64,000 bases of DNA from JANMCE01 sp963791625 (GCA_963791625.1 CAWBTA010000006.1:434001-498000); one strand, 5' to 3'; positions 27,066 to 37,282 are shown, counted from the first letter of the stretch. Notes: generated by a model from the sequence alone, not told the origin. Made by a program: numbers and translations.

Positions 27066-30000
27066 TCGAGGCGGCGGCGGTGCGGTATGAGCCGATGCGC
27101 TCAGTTCGGAGAGTACGGTCGTTGCGGAGTTCGTCCCCGATCCGGTCGGCGTCGGCGTCGTATGAGTCCGAGGCGGAGCTGGAGCGGTCGTTCATCGAGC
27201 TGCTTCGTGGCCAGGCCTACGAGTACCTGCCCATCACGTCAGAGGCGCAGCTGGTCGCCAATCTGCGCACGCAACTCGAAGCGTTGAACGGCATCACATT
27301 CTCCGACGCCGAATGGGACCGACTTCTTCACCGAGCGGATCGCCGGGCGCAATGACGGGATCGTCGAGAAGACGGTCCGCATCCAGGAGGATCACGTCCA
27401 GCTGCTCAAGCGTGACGACGGCTCGACCAAGAACGTCATGCTGATCGACAAGACCAACGTCCACAACAACCGGCTGCAGGTCATCAACCAGTACGAGGTG
27501 GAGGGCACCTACAAGAACCGCTACGACGTCACAGTGCTGGTCAACGGGCTGCCGATGGTGCACATCGAGCTGAAGCGCCGTGGGGTCGACATCCGCGAGG
27601 CGTTCAACCAGATCAACCGCTACCAGCGGGACAGTTTCTGGGCCGGCTCGGGGCTGTTCGAGTACGTGCAGCTGTTCGTCATCTCCAACGGCACGCTGAC
27701 GAAGTACTACAGCAACACCACCCGCCGTCAGCACATCGACGAAGCAGGCGGCGCGAAGAAGGTTCGCAAGACGTCGAACAGTTTCGACTTCACCAGCTGG
27801 TGGGCCGACGCTGCGAACAAGCCGATCCAAGAACTCGGCGGGTTCGCCAAAACGTTCTTCGCCCGAGCACACGCTGCTGAACATCCTCACCCGCTACTGC
27901 GTGCTCACCGCCGACCGGATGCTGCTGGTGATGCGGCCGTACCAGATCGCCGCGACCGAGCTGATCCTGCGGCGCATCCAAACCTCCACCAACCACCGCC
28001 AACTCGGCACGACCGCCGCCGGCGGCTACGTGTGGCACACCACCGGGTCGGGCAAGACGCTCACCAGCTTCAAGACTGCGCAGCTCGCCACCAAGCTGCC
28101 AGACGTCGACAAGGTGCTGTTCGTGGTGGACCGCAAGGACCTCGACTACCAGACGATGCTCGAATACGACCGGTTCGAGAAGGGCGCGGCCAACTCGAAC
28201 ACCTCGACCCGGGTGCTGAAGCGGCAGTTGGAAGACCCGAACTGCTCGGATCATCGTGACCACGATCCAGAAGCTCTCGCACGTTCGTCACCGGCAACAA
28301 GGGCCACGAGATCTACGGCGGCCACCTGGTCATCATCTTCGACGAATGCCACCGCTCGCAGTTCGGCGACATGCACACGGCCATCATCAAGGCGTTCAAG
28401 CGGTACCACCTGTTCGGCTTCACCGGCACGCCGATCTTCGCCGCCAACTCGGCCAGCGGCGGCAACCCGCAACGGCGCACCACCGAGCAGGCCTTCGGCG
28501 ACAAGCTGCACACGTACACAATCGTGGACGCCATCACCGACAAGAACGTGCTGCCGTTCCGCATCGGCTACGTCAACACGATCAAGATGCCCGAGCGGGT
28601 AGCCGACAAGCAGGTGAGCGCCATCGACACCGAGAAGGCGCTGCTGGCTGCGGAGCGCATCCGTCAGGTGGTCGCCTACATCCTGGAGACACTTCGACCA
28701 GAAGACGAAGCGGTCGCAGAGCTACACGCTGAAGGAACGCCGGGTACGCGGCTTCAACGCCCTGTTCGCCACCGCGTCCATCGATGCCGCCAAGCGCTAC
28801 TACAACCAGTTCTACCTCCAGCAGAAGCTCCGCACGCCCGACCAGCGACTGAAGGTCGGCCTGATCTTCAGCTACGCCGCGAACGAAGAAGATCCCGACG
28901 GCCTGCTCGCCGAGGAGGACTTCGACCCGAACGCGCTCGACGTGAACTCTCGTGAGTTCCTGGAGCACGCCATCCAGGACTACAACGAGATGTTCTCTAC
29001 GAACTTCGACACCACGGCCGAGCGCTTTCAGAACTACTACAAAGACCTGTCGATGCGTCTGAAGCGCCGCGAGATCGACCTGGTCATCGTGGTCAACATG
29101 TTCCTCACCGGATTCGATGCCACCACGCTCAACACGCTCTGGGTCGACAAGAACCTTCGGGCCCACGGCCTGATCCAGGCGTTCTCTCGTACCAACCGCA
29201 TCCTCAACTCGGTGAAGACCTTCGGCAACATCGTCAGCTTCCGCGACCTGGAGGAGGAGACCAACGACGCCATCGCGCTGTTCGGCAACAAGGAAGCCCG
29301 CGGCGTCGTACTGCTGAAGCCCTACGCCGAGTACCACGACGAATACACGGTCAAGGTCGCCGACCTGCTGGCCCAATTCCCGCTCGGCCAGCAGATCATC
29401 GGTGAGGGGGCGCAGAAGCAGTTCATCGCCCTGTTCGGCGCCATCCTGCGGTTGCGGAACATCCTGCAGTCATTCGACGAATTCGCTGGCGACACGCTGC
29501 TTTCCGACCGCAACGTGCAGGACTACACCAGCGTCTACCTGGACCTGTACGCCGAGTTCCGGGTGGCAACACGACGCCGAGAAGGAATCGATCATCGACG
29601 ACGTCGTGTTCGAGATCGAGCTCGTCAAGCAGGTCGAGATCAACGTCGACTACATCCTGATGCTCGTCGACAAACACCGGAAAGCTAAGAACGGCGATGG
29701 CGACGACAAGGAGATCCGCGCCGCGATCGAGCGGGCCATCGACTCCAGCCCGTCGCTGCGCAACAAGAAGGATCTCATCGAAGCCTTCGTCGACTCGCTC
29801 TCGGCCACCGCCGAGGTCGATGTCGCCTGGCAGGCGTTCGTCGCAGCCCAGCGTCGTGAGGAACTTGACCGCATCATCGACGAGGAGAACCTCAAGCCCG
29901 AAGCGACCTACGCGTTCGTCGAGACCTCATTCCGCGACGGGTCGTTGCAGCCAAGCGGCACCGCTGTCACCAAGATTCTCCCCCCGTTTCACGCTTCGCT

Positions 30001-30088
30001 CAGGACGGGAGTCACGCCGCCAAGAAGCGCACAGTCCTCGACAAGCTCGAGCCGCTTCTTCGAGCGCTTCCAAGGCCTTGGTGGTTGA
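27062..30088 (+). pseudogene. hsdR: Type I restriction endonuclease subunit, many frameshifts
   Basis: Across three frames a complete HsdR of about 1000 aa can be followed: SYESEAELERSFIELL, the nuclease domain with YDVTVLVNGLPMVHIELKRRG, helicase motif I WHTTGSGKTLTSF, motif II IIFDECHRSQFG, motif III FGFTGTPIF, motif V/VI MFLTGFDATTLNTLWVDKNLR and QAFSRTNR, then the C-terminal domain to FFERFQGLGG. Frame breaks occur near 27105, 27155, 27330, 27865, 28245, 28285, 28690, 29572, 29985 (a C run) and 30050. Single-base indels explain each. HsdR translocates DNA and cuts unmodified targets. As written the gene cannot make the protein. Start GTG overlaps the hsdS stop. Confidence 0.88.
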
Positions 30089-30136
30089 CGCTTCACCGCT
30101 CTGCACCTGTCAGTAAGGCGCGTTGAATACACCTGT

Positions 30137-30170
30137 GGCTCCGCCCGCCATCGGGATGGCGGGCGGAGCC
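30137..30170. terminator. 16-bp perfect hairpin at the island's right end
   Basis: GGCTCCGCCCGCCATC, two bases, then its exact complement. It lies between convergent hsdR and the subtilase gene and would serve as a bidirectional terminator. No T-tract follows on either side. Confidence 0.7.
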
Positions 30171-30194
30171 GGCGACAACGGATCGAGGCTCGGG

Positions 30195-31544
30195 TTACCC
30201 GATTGCTCTGGCGGCGTTCACCAGCCCTGCTCCGTAGAAGTTATTGCTTCCTTTCCCGCCGGCGCAGACCTGCACGGGAGCGCCGAAGAACTCCACGCCC
30301 GGGTCAAGCGCGGCGGGGCAACCCTGCTTGGTGGAGGAGCTGCGCAACATCGCGACGACGGCGCCCCGGGACATCCCCGGGTGGGCGGCCTTGATCAACG
30401 CCGCGACACCAGCGGCGTGCGGTGCCGCCATGGAAGTTCCGTTCAGCCAGGCGTAGAAATTGCCCTGCGGATCCACGACCAGCCGACCTATCGATGCCTC
30501 GACGGCGAGGTCGCTGGCGGTCGATGAGTAGGGCGCCAAAACGCGACCTCGACTGGAGTCGAAGGTCGGTGTCTGAAAGCGTGATCCACCCGGAGCGGTG
30601 ACGTCGGTGATGTTGCCGTACGTCGAGTACCACGCGAGCAGGTTCTGGGCCCCTGTGGCTGTCACGACGACGACGCCGGGAATCTCGTTCGGCAGAACCA
30701 CGCAGCTGTTGTTGACCGGTCGGGAGACGGCGGCCCCTGGTGGAAAGTCGGGGCTGATCTCGTCGGTCGTCGGATGGTTGAGGTCGATGCCCTCATTCCC
30801 GGCGGCGGCCACCAGAACCACACCACGCTGCTGCGCGTAGGCAGCGGCTTTCGAGATTGCCTGAATGATGGCTTTTTGCTCAGCGTCGTTGCGACAGTTG
30901 AACAGCCACGGGTCAGCGAAGAAGCTCATGTTGACGACGTCGAGGCGCTGATCGCCGGCATAGTTGAGGGCGTCCACGACAGACTGGGTGAAGAAGTAGC
31001 CCTCGCCCGTACCGGCCTTCAACACGACGATCTTCGCGTCCGGAGCCACCCCGGCGATACCGATACCGTTGATGGGGGAGGCGATGGTGCCAGCGGTGTG
31101 GGTACCGTGCCCGGCGAAATCCTGAAGCGCCGCCTTGTTCGAGCAATCGCCGCGGGTGACCTGCTCATTTGCGCTGGCGGTGGGCGTGTCGGCATACAGG
31201 AACACGCATGAGGCGGCGAGATCGACGTTGCTCATGATGTCGCCGTGTGTCAGGTCGATGCCGGTGTCCATCACTCCGACGCGAATCCCGGCTCCCCGGT
31301 TCTTTGCGTATGAAGCCGACGATGTCGCATCGATCGCCCGCATGTCCCATTGACACGAGCTGAGCGGATCAGGCCCGACGGTGGAGGCGACGCTGTAGAG
31401 GGTGCCGCACGCGCCCGCCTCTACGGCCTGGGTTTTCGTACCGGGCGGCGGCGCCGGACTCGCACCACTGATGTTGGTGAGCGTGAGAGTCGACAAAACG
31501 ACTCCCGCCCCCACGAAGGCTCGGACCGACCTGGAAATCGCCAT
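30195..31544 (-). CDS. Secreted subtilisin-like serine protease (S8)
   Basis: This 449-aa protein has a signal peptide (residues 1-28, ending near ISGAS) and a full subtilase domain: catalytic Asp93 in VGVMDTGID, His146 in GHGTHTAG, oxyanion Asn250 in AAAGNEG and Ser371 in NGTSMAAPHAAG. A short pro-region, about residues 30-80, precedes the catalytic domain. Six to eight cysteines suggest extracellular disulfides. There is no cell wall anchor or C-terminal membrane helix, so it is probably released. The start has GGAGAAACC upstream. It is not part of the restriction island; the hairpin at 30137-30170 separates them. Confidence 0.93.
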   Translation of the reverse strand: MAISRSVRAFVGAGVVLSTLTLTNISGASPAPPPGTKTQAVEAGACGTLYSVASTVGPDPLSSCQWDMRAIDATSSASYAKNRGAGIRVGVMDTGIDLTHGDIMSNVDLAASCVFLYADTPTASANEQVTRGDCSNKAALQDFAGHGTHTAGTIASPINGIGIAGVAPDAKIVVLKAGTGEGYFFTQSVVDALNYAGDQRLDVVNMSFFADPWLFNCRNDAEQKAIIQAISKAAAYAQQRGVVLVAAAGNEGIDLNHPTTDEISPDFPPGAAVSRPVNNSCVVLPNEIPGVVVVTATGAQNLLAWYSTYGNITDVTAPGGSRFQTPTFDSSRGRVLAPYSSTASDLAVEASIGRLVVDPQGNFYAWLNGTSMAAPHAAGVAALIKAAHPGMSRGAVVAMLRSSSTKQGCPAALDPGVEFFGAPVQVCAGGKGSNNFYGAGLVNAARAIG

Positions 31545-31616
31545 GGTTTCTCCGTTCGTTGGGCCACCGTGATGACCGCCGTATGTTGATTACACGAAGG
31601 CAAGGGTAACCCACGA

Positions 31617-31630
31617 AAAGCCCGGGCTTT
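31617..31630. repeat. Perfect 14-bp palindrome AAAGCCCGGGCTTT
   Basis: It lies in the 135-bp gap between the subtilase start and the glycosyltransferase stop. It could be an operator for the subtilase or a short terminator for the glycosyltransferase. Nothing else stands out in the gap. Confidence 0.4.
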
Positions 31631-31679
31631 CCGTGCTCCCGCGCAAGGAAGTGCATCGCCACGAGCTGTGCTGGCGCTG

Positions 31680-32417
31680 CTACCCCAGGCGCTGGCGGGA
31701 GGGACGCTTGCCCAGCGACATGATGCGCTTCTTCAGGACGAGGCCGATCATTTCAAAGCCGAGCATGATGGCCTTGCGCTTGTCGCCAGTAACGGACGAC
31801 TCACCGACGCGGGGCAGATAGCGCACCGGAACCTGCACAAACGGGTGACGACGGATGACGCATAAGAGCATCATCTCCAGCCCGAACGATGAGCCGTACA
31901 ACTCGAAGAACGGCGTGATGTCCTGCACGACGGGGCGCTTCAGAATGCGAAACGTACAACCGACATCGCTGAGATACGGCGTGTTGAAGAGCACCTCTAC
32001 CAGTTTGGCGACGGCCCAGTTCCCCCACTTGAGTGAGAAGTCCATGTTGGCGCCGGTGAAGATGAACTGGTTGATCGTGCGGCTGCCGAGCACCACATTT
32101 GAATCGGTGAGGAACGGCAACAGTTTGTGCAGATCGTTGGGATCAAACGTGCCGTCGGGCTCGCACAGACACACAATGTCGGCGTCGGTCTCGGTGAGGC
32201 CTCGGCGGATAGCTGCGCCGTACCCCTGGCGGGTCTCAAAAATCTCGCGGGCCGCGCTGCCGACCAGATTGGGGCTGGTGTCGGGGTGGGCGTTGTTGTT
32301 GACCACGATGATGTCGTCGACAAAGCCCAACTCGGCGAACTTCCGGACGCAGTCGGCGATGCTGTCGGCCTCGTTGTAGGTCGGCAGGATGACCGCCACT
32401 GTCTGGTTCTGCCACAT
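31680..32417 (-). CDS. Family 2 glycosyltransferase
   Basis: This 245-aa GT-A fold enzyme resembles dolichyl-phosphate or polyprenyl-phosphate sugar transferases: VAVILPTYNEADSI at the N-terminus, IIVVNNNAHPDTS, the metal-site region CLCEPDGTFDPNDLHKLL (DxD-like), and GSRTINQFIFTGANMDFSLKWGNWAVAKLVEVLF. No C-terminal membrane helices are present. The likely product is a sugar-linked lipid or glycan of the envelope, but donor and acceptor are unknown. The gene is divergent from the ECF sigma factor gene, with starts only 45 bp apart, so the two promoters share the gap. Confidence 0.85.
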   Translation of the reverse strand: MWQNQTVAVILPTYNEADSIADCVRKFAELGFVDDIIVVNNNAHPDTSPNLVGSAAREIFETRQGYGAAIRRGLTETDADIVCLCEPDGTFDPNDLHKLLPFLTDSNVVLGSRTINQFIFTGANMDFSLKWGNWAVAKLVEVLFNTPYLSDVGCTFRILKRPVVQDITPFFELYGSSFGLEMMLLCVIRRHPFVQVPVRYLPRVGESSVTGDKRKAIMLGFEMIGLVLKKRIMSLGKRPSRQRLG

Positions 32418-32450
32418 GAGCTACCGATGTTAGACGGCCCCGCTCGCAAC

Positions 32451-32462
32451 TAGAGTTACCCC
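32451..32462 (+). promoter_or_regulatory. Putative leaderless -10 box for the sigma factor gene
   Basis: TAGAGT (32451-32456) lies exactly 6 nt before GTG 32463, giving a leaderless transcript. No ECF-type GGAAC/GTC promoter is evident here, so autoregulation is not supported by what I see. Confidence 0.5.
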
Positions 32463-33008
32463 GTGGACGAAGCCGTGGACGAACGCCGTCAACGAATAGA
32501 GGAGCTCGCGAGCAAGGCTGCCGCTGGCGACAAGCGGGCGCTTGATGATCTCCTCGTTGCGATCAGCCCCGATGTGCTGAAGCACTGCAACCGAGTGTTG
32601 CCCAACGTCCTTGATGCCGAGGAGGCCTGCCAGGACACGCTCATGTCGGTGGCCCGTCGAATCACATCATTCGAGAGCCGTTCAAAGTTTTCAACGTGGC
32701 TCTACCAGGTGACGGCGAATGCATCGCTCGATACCTATCGCCGACTCAAGCGCGTCGCCGCCGGTCGAACCAACGAAGAGGCGCCGGAGTTCACCGCCCG
32801 CGAACGCACCAGTGTCATCGCTGGTACCCGTATCGACCTGCTCGACGCGTTCGAAAAGATCGACGACCGCCTCTCCGAACCGGTCATGCTGCGTGACGTG
32901 ATGGGAATGGACTACACCAGCATCGCCGAGGTTCTCGGTGTTCCCGAAGGCACCGTGAAGTCGCGCATCCACGAGGCTCGTCAGTCGCTTCAGAAGCTGC
33001 TGGCCTGA
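32463..33008 (+). CDS. ECF-type RNA polymerase sigma factor
   Basis: This 181-aa sigma-70 family protein has region 2 (VLDAEEACQDTLMSVARRITSFESRSKFSTWLYQVTANASLDTYRR) and region 4 (YTSIAEVLGVPEGTVKSRIHEARQSL). It lacks regions 1.1 and 3, as in ECF sigmas. No anti-sigma factor gene is adjacent. Instead the next three genes encode a Ser/Thr kinase, a membrane Hsp70-like protein and an FHA-HtrA protease, which could together replace an anti-sigma switch; some ECF groups are known to be controlled by Ser/Thr kinases. The 3' end overlaps the convergent kinase gene by 19 bp. Confidence 0.9.
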   Translation: MDEAVDERRQRIEELASKAAAGDKRALDDLLVAISPDVLKHCNRVLPNVLDAEEACQDTLMSVARRITSFESRSKFSTWLYQVTANASLDTYRRLKRVAAGRTNEEAPEFTARERTSVIAGTRIDLLDAFEKIDDRLSEPVMLRDVMGMDYTSIAEVLGVPEGTVKSRIHEARQSLQKLLA

Positions 33009-34783
33009 CCCAGTTCGAGAAACAGCCGTTCCAGCGACCGTTCGGTGAGCGCAGCGTGGGAACGGGCCGCGAACGGAATGCGGCCAGTGTTACTCAGGCC
33101 CTTCCAACGCTCCAACATGGCGACGACCGCGTCACGCAACGCCGCTTCAGAGGGATGATCGAGGCCGAGTCGCTGCGCCGGAGAGGTGAAGAAGAACAGC
33201 CGGCGCACGGGGCCACGCAGCGGAGATGGAAGCGGTGAGCCGATGGCTGCGTCACGACGGAGGAGGTCGAGCTCGTCGAGCGCCGGCAGCTCGAGCCGCA
33301 TGGCATCGATGGCGTCGTGCAGGTCGGATGCGGCCGGATGTGATTCGGCCCGGGACAGCACCGTCTCGATCTCGTTCAGCGCCGCAGCCGCCCGCACAAG
33401 TGGTCGGCGGTCGTTGGCCACAGCCACGAACCCCGCAAGGGTCTGGTGCCCGTCGGCATCGTCGGGCACGACCTCTGCACCGAGGGCGAGCACCGTAGGG
33501 TCCGCAGCAGCCACGGCGGCGTTCGGGGCGAGCACGACCGTGAGAAGCGGACCAGTCATCTGGGATCTGAGACGAGCCGACACATCGGTGGCGTCATCTC
33601 CCGAGAAGCGAACGACCAGCACATCGCAACCCTCGATGTGGTCGATCCCTTCGCTCACCCGAACCCCGGCCAGTGCACCTAACTCGACCGTCAGCGACCC
33701 CGCGGCCGAGACAACGGTGACCCCCAGCGGGGACACGATCTGCTCCTCGATTCGACCGACATCGGTCGAGGACGCCAACCCTCGATTTCGAGCCATCGCC
33801 AAAACATCAAGGGCCCGTCCGGCGGCACCGGGTGCAACGGCGCTTCCCGGGAGAGATGAGCCGCGCTTTGACGAGGTCCCATCGGGCAGGAGAACCTCCG
33901 CCGATTCCGGAGATGGAGCTGGCAGGGCCTCGCCCAAAGCAGTTGCAAAATCAATGACCGAGTCATACCGCTGCTCAGGCAGATACGCCAGACCCCGGCC
34001 GACGACCGCGGCCAGCGAGGGGGAGATGTCGGGGCGTACCGCCCGGATCGGAGTCATGGCGCTGCCATCCACATCGCGTCGCACACCCGACAGCGTGGAC
34101 GCCGTAGTGGGCGGCTTCCCGGTCAACAGCTCGTACAGCACCGACGCCGCGCCGAAGACGTCAACACGGTGATCGATCAGTGCCGTCGGGCGGGCCTGCT
34201 CGGGCGCCATATACGCCGGAGTTCCGGCGGCCTGCGTAAAACCGGATGCGGCCGCCAGGTCTTTGGCCAGACCGAAGTCGCCCAGGATCATTTGCTCGTC
34301 GCCAAGGTCGGTGCCGCGGCGTTTCGCGGCGAAGCGCTCGTGCGATCGCACGGAGCGAAACAGCACATTGCTCGGCTTGACGTCGCGGTGAACCACCCCG
34401 AACGCGTGGACGACGGCCAGGCATTCACAAATCTCGATCACCACCCTCACCGCTTCCTCGATCGACATCGGTGTGCCCGATGCCGCGTACTGCTGCATGC
34501 GGTCATGCAATGTGCCGCGGTCGGCCCACGTCATCACGAAGTACGGGCGCCCATCGGCCATCTCGTCCACGTCGTGGATCCGTACCACTCGATCATGATC
34601 AATACGGCGCAGCAGCTTGGCTTCCTCGATGAAACGACGCCGCACATCGACATGCTGCGCCCAGTTGTCGGCCAGGACCTTGACTGCGACCTGGGAGTCG
34701 AGCACCTCGTCGTCGGCCAGCCACACCGTGGCAAAACTGCCCGCACCCAGTGCCCGTCGCGCCAGGTACTTCCCGATGCGCAT
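32990..34783 (-). CDS. Soluble serine/threonine protein kinase
   Basis: This protein of about 597 aa carries a Hanks-type kinase domain in its first 290 residues: glycine loop GAGSFATV (13-20), Lys35 in VAVKVL, HRDVKPSN (132-139), DFG (169-171) and APE (193-195). The remaining 300 residues have no evident membrane helix; a segment with VVSAAGSLTVELGALAGVRVSEGIDHIEGCDVLVVRFSGDD is followed by a helical C-terminus of unknown type. Most actinobacterial PknB-like kinases are membrane anchored, so a soluble one is notable. Its partners may be the FHA protein and Hsp70-like protein encoded divergently. Start choices are ATG 34783, GTG 34795 or farther upstream. Confidence 0.88.
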   Translation of the reverse strand: MRIGKYLARRALGAGSFATVWLADDEVLDSQVAVKVLADNWAQHVDVRRRFIEEAKLLRRIDHDRVVRIHDVDEMADGRPYFVMTWADRGTLHDRMQQYAASGTPMSIEEAVRVVIEICECLAVVHAFGVVHRDVKPSNVLFRSVRSHERFAAKRRGTDLGDEQMILGDFGLAKDLAAASGFTQAAGTPAYMAPEQARPTALIDHRVDVFGAASVLYELLTGKPPTTASTLSGVRRDVDGSAMTPIRAVRPDISPSLAAVVGRGLAYLPEQRYDSVIDFATALGEALPAPSPESAEVLLPDGTSSKRGSSLPGSAVAPGAAGRALDVLAMARNRGLASSTDVGRIEEQIVSPLGVTVVSAAGSLTVELGALAGVRVSEGIDHIEGCDVLVVRFSGDDATDVSARLRSQMTGPLLTVVLAPNAAVAAADPTVLALGAEVVPDDADGHQTLAGFVAVANDRRPLVRAAAALNEIETVLSRAESHPAASDLHDAIDAMRLELPALDELDLLRRDAAIGSPLPSPLRGPVRRLFFFTSPAQRLGLDHPSEAALRDAVVAMLERWKGLSNTGRIPFAARSHAALTERSLERLFLELGQASSF

Positions 34784-34964
34784 CGTGCGGTCCACGGCAA
34801 CATCTAAGCCGAAAAGGCCGTGGCCGGTTGGAAACGCAGCGTTTGCATTTGGCCGAACCGATCGCGGACGAGCGTCGTCGGAACCAAGGTGACTGAAGAT
34901 GAACTCTTTCCCAACACACAGGATCCTGAGCAAACAAGGCAGGAATTACCACGAAAGGTGCTGG

Positions 34965-34978
34965 TAGGGTCGGCCGAG
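34965..34978 (+). promoter_or_regulatory. Putative -10 box for the Hsp70-like gene
   Basis: TAGGGT (34965-34970) lies 8 nt before ATG 34979. The 195-bp divergent gap 34784-34978 shows no other clear element. Confidence 0.35.
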
Positions 34979-37282
34979 ATGGCGTCCGGCATGGTTGGTT
35001 CAACGACGGGTCCGTGGACACTCGCAGTCGATTTCGGCACCAGTTTCACCGTGGCTGCCGTGCGTTCGTCGCAACGTTCACCCGAGGTCATCGAGATAGG
35101 AGGAGATCGTCGCGTCCCGTCGGTCGTGTTTGTCGACGACGATGCCACGCTCCGTGTCGGTCGCGCCGCTGAGGATCTCGCAGTTTTCCGGCCAGGTCGT
35201 GCCGTACGTGCACCGAAACGTCGGCTGGGTGAGCCGGCACCGGTCGTGTTGGGCGGTAAGCCGTACCAGGTCGTCGATCTGGTCGCTGCGCTCCTCCGCT
35301 ATGTGTACGACGAGGCTGTACGTCACCAGGGTTCGGCCCCCAGTTCTATTCGTCTGACCCATCCGGCCTCCTGGAGCCGACCCCGTATGGCCCGCTTGCT
35401 GGAAGCAGCGGCCAAGGCCGGTCTCGGCAATGTCGCCCTCATCTCCGAACCGGTCGCCGCTGCAGTCGCGTACGCCGCCGATGTCGAAGTGCTCGACGGG
35501 TCGCATGTGGCCGTGTACGACCTGGGCGGCGGCACGTTCGATATGACGCTGCTGCGCTTCAGCGGTGGCACGTTCTCCATCGTCGGTAGGCCCGGCGGTG
35601 ACGTGAACCTCGGTGGCGAGTTGTTTGATGAGCTGCTGGTGAACATGGTGGGCGAACGGCTTGACCCGGCGGTGTGGGACGAGATGCAGGTGTCCGACGA
35701 CCAGTCGTGGCAACAGGCTGCCGCCGCGTTGCGCACGGAATGTCGTCGAGCGAAAGAGGCGCTGTCCACCAACTCCTACGCCGACCTGGTGCTGCCGCTG
35801 CCGAGCGGCATGACGAGTCAACGCATCACCCGCGACGACCTTGAAACCCTCGTGCAGCCGTATATCGCCGAGTCAGTGCGTCTGCTGGTGCAAGGCGTAC
35901 GTGACGCCGGTGTCGACCCCCATTCGCTCGCTGCCGTCTATCTCGTTGGCGGCGCCAGTCGGATGCCCATGGTGGAGCGATCGGTGACCGAGGCATTGCC
36001 GGGGGTGACGGTCAGCCGCCGTGGCGATCCGAAGACCGCGGTCGCCGTTGGCGCGACCCTGGCTGAGCTTTCAGCCTCGGTGCTTGATCTGCAGGCCGCA
36101 CCGACCCGAACGACGCTTGAGTCGGATGGAGGCATTCGACCCGGCGCACCGATCACGCCGCCGTCGGCTGGATCGTTTGATCGGGCCACCGTTGGTGGCT
36201 CCGCCGAACCGGTGACCGTTCCGCCTCCGGCGCCCATTCCTCAGCCGGGCACGGTCATCGAGCCGCCGTCGGTTGTCGCTGCCAACCTGTCGCCGCCTTC
36301 ACCGCCTCGGCAGGCCGAGCCGCCGTACGCCCAGCCCGCAGCGGCGCCGCAGCCGTTCGGGCAGCCGCAGTCGCCGCCACAGTATGGCCAGCCGGCGTCC
36401 GCCCCACCCCCGATGGCGCCGAAGGCCAAGACACCTCTGATCGCGGCTGGCGTGGCTGCTGGTGTTCTGCTCCTCGGTGGTGTCGGCTTCGCCGCAACTC
36501 GCGGTGGTGGCGCCAAGGCCGCACCCACCACAACGACGGCGGCCACCGCACCCCTCGGCGGCGGTTCTCAAATCTCAACAGGTTCGACGTCGTCCTCAAG
36601 CGTGGCACCTATCACCATCAAGCCGACCACCACGACGTCGACGGTACCTGCCACCACAACCACCACGGCACCGCCGCCCACTGCCACGCCGGCTGGAGGC
36701 GATCGGGCACTCACGGTGGAGCAGGCCGATGCCGCCTTGCTGACCGTCGACGACGTGTCTTCTCTTGCTGATTCGACGGGATGGGCGTCCACTGCGTTCG
36801 AGTCTGGGCCGGATCTCTGTGGTATTCCTTCGCCCGACGCCATTCTCGACCGTCACAGTGTTGTGTACCGGTTGGAGTCCAACGCTACCCCCGCTGTTGG
36901 TGTCGTCGTCACGTCCAGCACGTTCACGTTTGCCACGCTGAGCGACCTGGTTGCGAATTTCACCGCACTCAAGCAGGCATCAAACGACTGCACCGATCCG
37001 GTCGTTGATATCGGGGGCGGGGACACCGCCACGATCGCCATGATTCCAGCGAGGGAAATCTCACTGCCGAGCATCGATCGCGCCCTGTTGCTCGGATTCA
37101 CCCTCCAGCAAGACGGCATAGCCATCCCAGCGCAGGTTTATGTTGTTCTGGGTAGCCGGGGGCGCTCCGCCATCAGTCTTGTCTACCGCGTCGAAGGGCG
37201 CCCAACGATCTCCAGCGAAGGTGCGATCGTGGAGAAGCTGTACTTCGCCCTCGCGGACAAATTTGTGAAGGCACTCCCATAG
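34979..37282 (+). CDS. Membrane-anchored Hsp70-like ATPase with extracytoplasmic domain
   Basis: This 767-aa protein has three parts. Residues 10 to about 370 are an actin-fold Hsp70 nucleotide-binding domain: AVDFGTSFTVAAV (phosphate 1), AVYDLGGGTFDMTLL (phosphate 2), VYLVGGASRMPMV (adenosine). There is no canonical substrate-binding domain; instead a Pro/Ala/Gln-rich linker runs to a single membrane helix (about 485-510, LIAAGVAAGVLLLGGVGF). Outside comes a Thr-rich spacer and a domain of about 200 residues (from LTVEQADAALLTVDDV) with two cysteines, similar in outline to the PknH-type sensor domain. The protein could sense the envelope and signal through nucleotide state. The following FHA-protease gene begins 106 bp later in the same direction. 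Confidence 0.85.
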   Translation: MASGMVGSTTGPWTLAVDFGTSFTVAAVRSSQRSPEVIEIGGDRRVPSVVFVDDDATLRVGRAAEDLAVFRPGRAVRAPKRRLGEPAPVVLGGKPYQVVDLVAALLRYVYDEAVRHQGSAPSSIRLTHPASWSRPRMARLLEAAAKAGLGNVALISEPVAAAVAYAADVEVLDGSHVAVYDLGGGTFDMTLLRFSGGTFSIVGRPGGDVNLGGELFDELLVNMVGERLDPAVWDEMQVSDDQSWQQAAAALRTECRRAKEALSTNSYADLVLPLPSGMTSQRITRDDLETLVQPYIAESVRLLVQGVRDAGVDPHSLAAVYLVGGASRMPMVERSVTEALPGVTVSRRGDPKTAVAVGATLAELSASVLDLQAAPTRTTLESDGGIRPGAPITPPSAGSFDRATVGGSAEPVTVPPPAPIPQPGTVIEPPSVVAANLSPPSPPRQAEPPYAQPAAAPQPFGQPQSPPQYGQPASAPPPMAPKAKTPLIAAGVAAGVLLLGGVGFAATRGGGAKAAPTTTTAATAPLGGGSQISTGSTSSSSVAPITIKPTTTTSTVPATTTTTAPPPTATPAGGDRALTVEQADAALLTVDDVSSLADSTGWASTAFESGPDLCGIPSPDAILDRHSVVYRLESNATPAVGVVVTSSTFTFATLSDLVANFTALKQASNDCTDPVVDIGGGDTATIAMIPAREISLPSIDRALLLGFTLQQDGIAIPAQVYVVLGSRGRSAISLVYRVEGRPTISSEGAIVEKLYFALADKFVKALP

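Noticed and set aside
22949..30194. Wider defence island or mobile element around the restriction genes
   Set aside because: No integrase, transposase, direct repeats or tRNA at either border, and the neighbours are ordinary genes.
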